From positions 1,167,829-1,199,625 of the forward strand of contig GG745338.1 in NCBI GenBank assembly GCA_000151295.1: a stretch of DNA of 31,797 nucleotides, written 5' to 3'. A program made the position numbers and the translations under genes. Positions 16,568 to 26,300 of this stretch are shown here, one piece after another (the first letter of the stretch is position 1; every line of letters begins with the position of its first letter). The notes under the pieces were generated by a model. The model was not told the origin of the DNA and ran no database searches. It was given only the letters and a program-made list of their open reading frames with translations. The DNA comes from Allomyces macrogynus ATCC 38327. Lineage: Eukaryota; Blastocladiomycota; Blastocladiomycetes; Blastocladiales; Blastocladiaceae.

Positions 16568-19365
16568 ATGCCCCCCTCGCCGCGCCGCCACGCACCAGTC
16601 CGCCGCATCGAGCACGAGCACACGCTTTGCCTCGACTTTCTCGCCACGCTCAGAGCACGCACCGCCGTCCCTCCACCGCGCCCACGGCCCGTCTCGCCAC
16701 CCCCGCCTGTCGTCGTCCCTGCCGCTCCGCCTGCACCCGTCCCAGTCCCGCCTGAAACCGCGTCCCCGCCCGTACCCCTACCGCCTGCAACCATGCCGCC
16801 GCCCCACTCCACCAGCGCTAGTAAACCCGCACGCGCCACGACCCTGATTGTGATCCCGTCCTCAGACAGCGAGGACGAGCTGCCCGTGCGCCCGCCGCCG
16901 CCGCCCTCCGCTGTCAACAATGTCGACGTGCGCGCCCTTTTTCCAGACGCTCTGGAACAGTTCGCGAACCGCTTGTCTGACCGCATCCGTTCTCCATCAG
17001 GTCGTCCAGCCGGCACCCGCGCCGACGCCCGTCTCGCCCACCGGCCCGTCGCGCCGCACGGCCGCACGCATCCTTCCGCAAAAGCGGCGGCACCCGTCGC
17101 CCTCTCCTCTGCTGCCCACGCCGACACCGACCCCGCCGCAAGTCCCGCCCGCGTCCGCGCCTCCCGTGCCAATTCTCGACGACTTCGACGAGCCCGGGGA
17201 TGTGGTCGTGCTCGCGCCGCGCGCGCCACGCACTGCAGCACGGCTGGCTAAACACGCGCGGCACGAACCGGCTCATTTGCCGCCAAGGGCGCAATTTCCG
17301 ACGTCCAAACTGCCGTCACGTCCCGCGTCGCAGCCCAACGCGCGTCTGCCCGCGCCGAAACCACCTGCAGCGGCAGTGCAGCCGCTGCCACCGGCCGTGC
17401 AGCCGCCGACCACGCCGCCGCAGGCACGTGCGCGACTTCCAGGATCCACGGCGACTGCAGCTGCTAATGGCGCGAAAGGAGTCGCTGCTGGAGAGAACGG
17501 GACTGGCGCAAATGGGACGCCGGCGGTGAGTCGGATGAACCGCACACCTGTCAAGCAAGCGTGGCGGCCGTTTGGCGACGATCACACGGAGCGGCACAGT
17601 GCGTCTTTTGGATTCTCGATTCGAAAATGGTTTGGTCTGAGTCACTCGCCCTGACGATTGCGTCATTGGTCTCACTGTAGCGATCGACTCGTTCCGCGCC
17701 GAAATCGCAAAGGAAACGGCCACGACGATCGCGATTGACCTGACCGGCGTCACGCCCGAGTGCCTGCCGCCCAAATCCTGGACCTACGTGACTGACTTAA
17801 CGTTTGCACCCGGTGCGGACGCGCCCGACCCAGCATTTCTCGCTGGCTGCGACTGTGACGGCAAGTGCCGGCTCTCCTTCAACGGCGTGGTTCCGTGCGA
17901 GTGCGTGGCATTGCTCGACGAACTGACTGACGGGAAATTACGTGGCGCGCGCTCTTTACTCGCACCCTACAAGGCCTCTGGCCAATTGCGAGTTTTGCCC
18001 AAGGCCGCACACGAAATGGTCGAGCTGATTGAGTGCAACCCAAACTGCATGTGCGACATGGCCACGTGCCCGTTGCGCGTTGTGCAGCGCGGGCCCGTGT
18101 CGATCCAGGTCGGGCTCAAGTTTATGCCGCGCAAAGGGTGGGGCGTCTACGCGACGGCACCGATCCCGCCCGGGACTTTTGTTGCGCAGTACATTGGTGA
18201 GGTGCTGCACGTCACGGCAGTGCGCAACTCGGCCTACCTGTTTGATCTTGACTACTTTACGCGCGAGGGGCACCAGTACATGATTGATGCGGCGCAAAAG
18301 GGCAATTTTGCCCGTTTCCTGAACCACTCGTACGTGTTTTCTGACCAGCATATCTCGGTTATATTTTGATCTTTCCTCCGCTCGCGCTCCTGGCACCTCT
18401 CGCTCTGTCTCTTCTCCTTTCACCAACGGCCGACGAGGTCTTGCCCAGCGGTACTCGATTTGGACTCTACTTGAAGGCTCTTCAACTTGTTTTGGGGCCA
18501 TGAAGCACACACTGCGGTTCCTGACCAGGTTGGGCGGCTCGGACCCACGGATCGTCGTCGTTGATCTCCTCCTCACAAAATAATCGAAGCCATGATGGAC
18601 GCGTGGACCTGGCCTTGAATGGGCTGCAGAACGGCCGGTTCGCCGGGTGTCCTGGGCCTGGGCGTTGAACCCTCTCAATGTAACGTTTACTCGTGGAATC
18701 GAGGGCCTGGCCATTGATTTTTCTCGTTTCCAATGGGTTTTCTTGATCGTTTCTCATGATGTCGCCCTTTTAGGGCGGATTGGCAACACGACTTGCTCTT
18801 TTATGGACTTTTCTCGTCGTCACCCTCTCTCCCTCTCTCGTCCCCATCCTTTCTCGCGGTTCTCTGCGGATTTACGAGCTTTCGTGTCGTCCCCTTGCGT
18901 TTTTGGTCGTTTTTGGTCGTTTTTTGTCGTTTCTGGTCGTCCCCTCGTGTTTTTGGTCGTCCCCCTTGCGCTTTTCAATCTTCTGGCCCCATTTCTCCTA
19001 TTTTTCCACTTTACTTCGCTTTGCCCCATCTACGCGCCGTTTTCTGCGCGAATCGCTCGTCCAAATGGCCAAACTGACGATTCCCCTCCCCCCCCCCTCC
19101 TCCTGTCTTGATCCTCTCCACGCTCTCTAGCTGCTCGCCGAACCTCGCGCAGGCGATTGTGCTCTATGATTCGCACAACCTCGACTTCCACCGCGTCGCC
19201 TTCTTTACGCGCCGCGACATCGCAAGGGGCGAGGAGCTCACGTTTGATTACACGGGTGGTGTCCCAGACCAGGACGCGGGCGCAGTGGCGAACGGGGCGG
19301 GTGACGCGCCCGTGTTCTTCAAGTGCGAATGCGGCGCGGAAGGGTGTCGTGGGATGGTGAATTGA
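16568..19365 (+). CDS. SUV39/Clr4-type histone H3 lysine-9 methyltransferase
   Basis: SAM-dependent enzymes of this type methylate H3K9 to form heterochromatin. Exons are 16568-16927, 17001-17598, 17681-18329 and 19131-19365, giving 613 residues. Introns are 73 nt (weak GTGCGC 5' site; 16922 is an in-phase alternative), 82 nt (GTGCGT, CCCTGAC, TGTAG) and 801 nt (GTACGT to TCTAG). Residues 1 to about 330 are Pro/Ala-rich and apparently disordered, with an acidic IPSSDSEDEL patch and no chromodomain visible. The pre-SET domain has all nine zinc-cluster cysteines (376, 378, 382, 392, 394, 438, 442, 444, 449). SET blocks are KGWGVYATAPIPPGTFVAQY, IGEVL, AYLFDLDY, NFARFLNHSCSPNL (formed across the long intron) and RGEELTFDY. 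The post-SET CECGAEGCRG supplies the three further zinc cysteines. The loop between IGEVL and AYLFDLDY is shorter than in animal SUV39. Full catalytic motifs suggest an active enzyme. Confidence 0.92.
18330..19130 (+). other. 801-nt intron inside the SET catalytic core
   Basis: The ends are GTACGT with a nearby TTCTGAC, and CGCTCTCTAG. Joining 18329 to 19131 restores NHSCSPN exactly. It is ten times longer than nearly all other introns here and T-rich in its second half, with a 10-nt tandem repeat. It includes a minus-strand 91-codon open frame (18482-18757) of unknown status. Confidence 0.88.
18901..18960. repeat. 10-nt tandem repeat (TTTTGGTCGT)
   Basis: Units occur at 18901-18910 and 18911-18920 (perfect), 18921-18930 and 18931-18940 (one to two changes), then after a spacer again at 18951-18960. 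Both flanks carry a related GTCCCC(C)TTGCG block, suggesting a local duplication. It lies within the 801-nt intron. Confidence 0.9.
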
Positions 19366-19686
19366 AGATGTGGATGCCGGCCGCTCATGATGGGGCGCGG
19401 TGTGCTTGTGGTATGTGGTGGTGATTGGTTGATCAGTGAGTCACGCATTGGAGGTGCTGGTCAGACTGTGCTGGTCTGAGAAGAGATTTAGCAACACCAC
19501 CCACGCACCGAGCCGATCACGAAGTCGCACCCTCCCGCTGCGTTCCGTCTGGACGTGAAATGAGCGCGCGCATCTTCTCCACCCGAAGCGCTCGCTGTGC
19601 GGCACTGTACCAAGCTGTTGCGTGGCCTGCCAGTCCCAAACCGCGCCGTCCATCAAGTAACCGATCACAAGCCTACAAGTCCAACG
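19366..19686. other. Convergent 3' flanks of the SUV39-like gene and FIGNL1
   Basis: About 320 bases lie between two convergent stops. No gene or clear terminator motif is seen. Confidence 0.5.
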
Positions 19687-22279
19687 CTATCCTTTGTCTT
19701 TATCCACGTCCATCGTCTCGTTCCCACTCCCATCCTCATCCCCGTCCAGCTCCACCACTATCCTCCGCTTCGCCGCGACCCCATCGCCCCCCTCCCCCTC
19801 CCCCTCCTCCTCGGACGAGCGCTTCCTCGGCACAACTGCCGCCACCGCCGCTGCCGCGACTTTCGACCCAAACTCATCATTCCACCGTTCATGAAACTCG
19901 ACGTCCGCGCGCGCGACCGATGGCCGCACCTGATCCTGCGCCGCGCGCAGATCCTCAGCCGTAATTGGCCGCAACCCGTCGGCGTGGACCGACGCGAACT
20001 GCGTCGGCGGAATTTCGCGCACCGACATCATGGCCGCCTCTTCGCACAGAGCGGTCAGGTCGGACCCGGAGTACCCTTCGGTCGCGCGCACAATCGATTC
20101 GAGGTCGGTCGACGCGACGGCGTGCGCTTGGCGGCGTAAGAGATGCGACAGGAGGTGTCGCCGGCCCGAAGCGCAAGGGAGCGGGATGTAGAGCCGTTTT
20201 TTGAAGCGGCGGCGCGCGGCTTCGTCGAGTTCTTGTGGGCTAGCGGCAAGGCGGAGGCAGGGGTGAGTTGTGTGTGCGCGAGAGGGCGGGATGATGAGGA
20301 AGAACGGACCGGTTGGTCGCGCCCACGACGAGGATCCGGTCGTCGGCATCGGTCGCAGCGCCGTCCTACCATAAGTGGACGTCCGGTCAGTTCCGCGCTC
20401 TGCACCCGCAAGCGTTGTCCACACGTACAAACTGGACCAGGAACTCGGTCTTGATCCGGCGCGACGACTCCTGCTCGCCCTCGGATCGGCTCGTCAGGAG
20501 CGAATCAATCTACACTCGCAAGGCGTGAATTGTCGCCTTCTCCACCCCCTAGCGGTTGGCGCAAACGCACCTCGTCAATGAACACGACGCTCGGCTGCTT
20601 GGCGCGCGCCACAGCAAACAAGCCGCGCACCATCTTCTCGCCTTCGCCGACCCATTTGGACGTGAGCGACGATGCCGAGATCGAGAAGAAGGTCGCGTCG
20701 ACTTGCGACGCGATGCACCGCGCGATCATGGTCTTGCCCGTGCCCGGTGGGCCGAATCTGTGCAAGGAAGGCGAAGAATGTGAGGACCTGGACCAGAGCT
20801 GGTCACGTCAAACACGTACAAGAGCACGCCCTTGGACGGCCGGCGCAGCGAGCTTGCAGCAAACAAGTCCGGCCGCTGCATCGGCCAAATCACGATTTCG
20901 CGAATGGCCTGCTTGGCCGCCTCGAGCCCGGCAATGTCGTCCCACGCACTACATTCCGTTCCGCAACGTCAGCCACCGCACACGAGACGACCAGATGCGA
21001 GAGCAGAGAGACCTACATGGCCGACCGGTTATCGAGAATCTCGTTCTCAATCATTTCAATAATGCGCGCATCGACGTTCTTGATCTTCTCGGCGAGCGCC
21101 GCCGCTGAGGCCGAAACGCCGCCGTCACCCTTGCCGTTCTTGTCCTTGTCGGACCTGCCGTTCCCGCCACCGTCGAGCCCAAAACTGCCGCGCTTTTCGG
21201 GCCCGGCGGAACGCGACCCGGTCGGCGCCGTCAATCCCGGGCCGCGGCCCCGCTGGGTCGGGACGAAGTGGTACGTGCTATACCGCGCCATGCACGATCA
21301 GTTCCGCTCCAAACATCGGCCGCGTGCGCGTGATTCCAATCTGTGAAGGTCAATCAACGTACGCCGGCTTGATGCACGGATCCCCACTTCCACTCGCCGC
21401 GCTCCTCCCCTCATCCAGCACCTTCCCGCCGTTCCCACTCACCAGATTCTCGTGGTTCAGCTGCTTGGCCGACATGAACCCGGACCCGACCTTGGCCACC
21501 CCATTCTTCCCGGCACGCTTCCGCACCCCATTCTGAGTGACCGGCGCTATCCCATTCTCGTCGTCCGAGTCCGGCACCGCCAGCATCCGCGCCTTGATTT
21601 CGTCAGCGTACCGCCGCTCGGCGTCGGCGAGGCGCGCCTCGAGGTCGGCGATCTGGTTGCGCAGCGCGAGCCGTTGCTCGTTGAACGTTTTCGTCAGCTG
21701 CTGCGTGTGCAACCGCGCGTCGACCGTGGGTTGGCACGTCCCGGGACACGGCGGGAGAGGGTCCGTCTGGGTCGTCGCGGTACGGGTCGTGAGTGGAGGG
21801 AGAGGGTCGGTCCCGCGGTCCAAGCGAGTAGGGGGAGCGTCGGTCATGGTCGACGCGGAAGCGCTGATTGGACGCGGCGCGGGCAGGATGGGAGCGGCGG
21901 CGGGGCCCGGGACGGCGGGGACCGGCGGCGCCCACGTCTACATCGTTGTCGGCATCATAAGCGACGGAACTGACTCGAAAAGTTGGGCTGGAACCGCGGA
22001 GTTGGGACGGACCAAGCTCGTCACGAACGCGGCCATGCCCGTTGTCCCTGCGGCCGCCGCCGGCATCGGCGCTGGGTCGGGTCCGGCCAAGAGCAAATCC
22101 GCGAGCGCGCGCACGTTGGTGACATTGAGGAGGTTGGTTATCGGCGCGGATGCGTTGGCGGGCGCGGCCGGCTGTGCTCCTGCGTTGGCGGGTGATGCGT
22201 GCGCGACCGCGCCGGACGCAATATCGTGCGGCACGGTGGCGATAGCGTGGGAGGGCGGCGGCGGCGGTGTTGGTTCCAT
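19687..22279 (-). CDS. FIGNL1: Fidgetin-like 1 AAA ATPase
   Basis: This meiotic-clade AAA ATPase acts on RAD51 and DMC1 filaments in recombination. Exons are 22279-21942, 21863-21363, 21277-21017, 20948-20820, 20757-20571, 20509-20429, 20365-20310 and 20239-19687. The seven introns of 61-85 nt all agree in phase, giving 701 residues (674 in human). The first exon is joined by phase and a CAATCAG acceptor only; without it the start would be the ATG at 21847. The N-terminal half holds a coiled coil ([20 protein letters not shown] and following) and GFMSAKQL (about 241-248), matching the FxxA RAD51-binding motif region. Next come [20 protein letters not shown] and [20 protein letters not shown]. 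Walker A GPPGTGKT is at 412-419 and Walker B VVFIDEID at about 467-474. [20 protein letters not shown] and [20 protein letters not shown] are FIGNL1-specific. After the Vps4-type end (ERWNDEFGS) there are about 60 extra residues with PRKR and AKRR, a possible nuclear localisation signal. Confidence 0.94.
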
Positions 22280-22690
22280 GGTTGCCGCGAGTGCGCGTGC
22301 TGAACGGCTGTGCAGCGCACGAGCACGACGAGCACGGCGACGGCGGCGGGCACAGCAGAAGATGAAGGCCGCAGTGTGACTCCCAGCACAGGCAGCGTCG
22401 CGATGCCGCTCGCCTGCGTGGATGTCGCGTGACAACCGGAGCGTCTCGCAGGCCTGCCGGCCGCCGGTGCTCTGCTGCCTCCCGCTCGTGGGGCAGGGCT
22501 ATGTGCAGGCGACAAGTGTTCGAGTCTTGCCTTCAGTCCAGTTCTCGACAAGCCTACTCTTTCATCTCCACATATTGGATAGGGCTTCCGCGGTATTTAT
22601 GGAGGTGGAGCACGATAATATTTTTGCACTAGCTAAGAATAAGGCGGTAGCAGCGGCGTTCGTGTCGCCCAAAAAAATGCGATTTTTCAA

Positions 22691-22702
22691 TTTTGGCGCA
22701 AA
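22691..22702. promoter_or_regulatory. E2F-like palindrome
   Basis: TTTTGGCGCAAA contains TTTGGCGC, a perfect match to the E2F consensus TTT(C/G)(C/G)CGC. It lies about 410 bases upstream of the FIGNL1 start codon. S-phase control of a recombination gene would make sense. The assignment is by motif and position only. Confidence 0.35.
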
Positions 22703-22744
22703 TCTCACAAGGTTTTAAATTATCTCCACTAAGATTGAGGCACG

Positions 22745-22840
22745 AGGTGTGCGCAGGGATCGAACTTGAGGCTCTCTCAGAGCAGCACCGAGGAAGCAAC
22801 GCTGATCGAGCGAGCACCGACTGCGCTGTGAGACACTGTT
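22745..22840 (-). other. tRNA-like element with Pol III A- and B-box motifs (relic or SINE-like)
   Basis: On the minus strand an A-box-like AGCGCAGTCGGTGC (22827-22814) is followed about 47 bases later by a B-box-like AGTTCGATCCC (22766-22756), the order and spacing of a tRNA gene. A D-arm can pair (AGCG with CGCT). But the T-stem does not pair and the acceptor stem matches only about 4 of 7 positions, so an intact tRNA is not supported. Confidence 0.35.
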
Positions 22841-23308
22841 TCGCGCCTTGGGCAGAGGTGCGATTTCGTCGGGGGAATAAAGACAATTTCGTTGCATGTC
22901 TCCCCAAGAATGAGTGGTCGATTGTGAATGAAAACGGACTTCTATTCCTGGTGACCGCGCAGGCAAAATGGAACGAGAGAGGAGCGAGGCGTCGCGGATC
23001 CCATCGGGAACGAGGGGTGCGAGAGGGCGAGAGGATCGAGAGGAGAGTGGGCGTGGGCGCGGGCGCAGGGACACAAAAACGGATAAAAAAGAGAGGGGAA
23101 GTTGCTCTCTCCAGCCGTCGTCTACGACACAAAAAATAATGACGAAACGAACATGAACAGCGAAGCGCGACATAAACGAGAAACGAGAAACAACAAACGA
23201 CAAACAGCGGCGTTCGGGGACCCAAAACCAGCGGCAACGCGCGCACGCAGGTAGAGCGCACTCCACCAAACGAGTCGGCGGTGATGATGACGGAACACCC
23301 GAGGGCCC

Positions 23309-26300
23309 TTAACTCGAGACAAGATTCGGGTCCGGCTGCTTGTAAATGCACCAATCGCCCGCCGGTCCGTACGTATCCAGGTCCGCGTCGGTCCCCGGGT
23401 TCAGGAACCACGTTGGCGCCATCACGTTGTAGGACCCGAAGACGCCAATGATGAGGAGCGACACGATCGCCGACCCGACGTCAAAGCTCGACGCGAGCAC
23501 GTAGTTGTAGCTAAATGGACACAATAACAGCAAAATGAGTCGGCCGCGCTTCCAAAATGGCGAGAGGGGGAGAAAAACGCACCGCTTCCACCACCCAGGC
23601 TGCGTGCGGTACAGCCACCCTTGGAAAACGAGGGCCACGACCATGCTTGTAAACGTGAACGACTGGTTACCGCCGGGCGACGACAGCGAAAAAAGGAGAG
23701 GCCCTTGGATCAAGTGGAACGGCAAGATGCCGCCAAAAAACTTGTGGCACAGCTTGAAGAAGACGGGGACCACGAGACCAAGCGCGAACCCGCCGTAGAT
23801 GAGCGGCGCGTACTGGATTGGATTGAGGGCGCAAACGTCAGCGAAATGGTCGGTCTCCGCGGTTCGCGCAGAGGAAGGGGATCGCGTACGCTCGACTCGA
23901 AGAAAAACCGCATGGGGCCGATGGCACCCCACACGAGACTCGCTACCAACAAAAAGCAAGTGACCGTGTCAGTTTGTGTGCTCGTAACATCGATTCGAAC
24001 CAGAAAAGGCCAGCTCGACACGTACCCGTGTAGTAGATCGCATGGCTGTTGCCATTCCAGTCGGCGCCGATACCCGGCAACTTGTCCTGGTGCGAGTGCT
24101 TCCTCATCCACTCTTCGTGTTCCGGGTGGCCGAGCCACCACAGCATCGATGCGTACGACGAAAACACGGCGAGCACCTGCGAGACGACCTGCGCCCACCA
24201 AATGTGGCGCGGCGGAATCTTGAGGTAGTGCCCGAGCTTGAGGTCGCCCAGGAGAATGAGCGCTTGTTGCGAGACCGTCACGGCCTAGATTGCGACGGGT
24301 ACATCCGCGATCAGAAATAGTCGCGTCAATAAATGGACGTGAGCGGAAGAACATACGAGCGTCTTGAACGACATCATGACGACGGGCGAGCCGGGCTATA
24401 AAGAGAGTGAGCACAAGGGGGTTGAGGAAACGGAAAATGGGTGCTTCAAACAAACGGAATCGTACCAGAATCAGGCCGATAATAAACTCGGAAACGACGT
24501 TGAGGTAGAGCATCGAACCCGTGGTCGCCATGACAACAGCAATAGCGGGCGTGCCCAGCACGGCCACGGCAAGCGACAAAGCCGTCGCCCATAACGGCAT
24601 TTCAATGGCCGTAAACTGGCACACGAGCGCTACGACCACGGCCATGCCGACGAAAATGCCGACGTAAACCAACATGGGCACCTACGCAAGTCAAGACGAA
24701 ACGTGGAGGGTAAGCTCAAGCATCATGTAGAGCGGGCGCATTGTGAAAGTATTAGAGGAGACGCACCTCCGGGTACACATCAATGAGCTGGCAATGAATG
24801 TCGTTGTCCGAGTCGCGGTCGTTGCGCCAGTCGCGAATGCGGCGCACCGTGTCCTTGCCGTACCACACGATCGTGTGCGAGATGGCCGACGTGAACGTGG
24901 CCATGCTGCCCATATACGACCACGCGAACGTCGGGCTGAGGAAGAGTTGACCCTTTTCCTTGTACTTGGCCAAGTCGAGCTGGTTGTTGGTGACGAGCTC
25001 GGACGCGTTCACCTTGCCCTTGGCGGTCTGGAGCGAGGCCGTATTGATCGGCAAGTTGGTGATTCCCCACCACCCTTGCGTGTCCGAGATCGGGGCAAGA
25101 ATCCACATCGTGAGCAAGTTGCCGACAAATATGTTGACCTACGAGCGAGTGTGAAGGTGAGGAGGGAGGGATGAGATCTAATGCGGACGAGCAAGAAAGG
25201 TCGTACCGTCGACCACAGCGGAATCGACATGGGCAAATTCGACGAAACGACCGTCCAGTCGAGCGTCAGCGACAAGATGCCGGCGCCACCGTTGGGCGAC
25301 CCCCACAGCTGCAGCAGGTTGTTCGATTTGGGCGCGAACCAGCAGAGCAGCGGCAGATAGCCGAGCATCGGTGCGAGAAACCCGGGTCCGACGAGTTGCC
25401 AAACGCCCATGCCCAGCGCACCAATCGCAAACACGAGAATCCGGCTCATGTGCTGTTTCGGCTTGGTCGGGCGGCCAGTGCTCGGGTAACCCGTGCTGCT
25501 CGCCGCGTCGCTCGCATTGTTGGAAGACTGGACCGCTTTGACGGACAGACTGAAGAACGCCGAGTAGAGCGAGACGAGCGGCAGGACCGACGGCCAGAGC
25601 ATTTGCCGCGGCCGAATGACGAGACGGCGCATCGTGCCGGCAACCCCGAACCCGATCAGTGACGTCGAGAGCAGGAAGAGGATGCTCGACAGGTGGCCGA
25701 TTTCCGTGCCGTAGAACACTTTTTGCTGTGGTAGCGTTGTAAGAATCAGTTGGGATCAGAATGGGAACGTGAACGCGAGGAGAGTGCGAGGAAAGCGTGA
25801 AGAAAAATTCTTTACCGTAATCAAATTTTCGGTGCCGTATACACCGGCCGCGCCGGTCGATCCTGTAAGAATTGAAGCGTCAGTCAAGTGCGCGGGTCGG
25901 GTTGTGTCGGCGGGTGCAGAGGACGGACCGAAAATGCCAATGAGGACGTGCTCCTTGACCGTAAAGGGCCCCGGGTTCGTGTCGATCATGACAAACCCAA
26001 ACGCGCGCCATTGGTACCGCGGCATCCACTTCGCCATGGCCTTGCCGAGCGGGAACGCGAGCAAAATTGCAACGTAGTTGGTGACGGAAAAGTCTGGACG
26101 GCGGCGGGGTGCGCGTCAGTCATACGTTGCCGAGCCGATTCTCAAGTACATGTGCGCATACAGTTGGTGCGGAAACTGAACACCTGGTTCGCGAAAGCAA
26201 GAATCACGCAAAAGAAGGTGCCGAGAATCCACACGCGAATCGTGAGCGACGGCGTCTCCGGGTGGTCCGTGACCGGCACAATCTCCTGGACCATACGGTC

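Larger units (their letters stand above)
22280..23308. other. Intergenic region upstream of FIGNL1 and downstream of the OPT gene
   Basis: About 1 kb contains no credible protein gene. 22,560-22,740 is notably A/T-rich and carries a palindromic E2F-like site. A tRNA-like element on the minus strand follows at about 22,745-22,840. The remainder is purine-rich on the plus strand. Confidence 0.5.

Noticed and set aside
17956..18714. 252-codon minus-strand frame over the SET exon and long intron
   Set aside because: Its largest part is antisense to the methyltransferase exon. The intronic part has no recognisable domain.
18482..18757. Nested minus-strand gene in the 801-nt intron
   Set aside because: The 91-residue translation is not obviously biased, but it has no motif, no clear promoter and no homology I recognise. 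It is kept only as a question under the intron finding.
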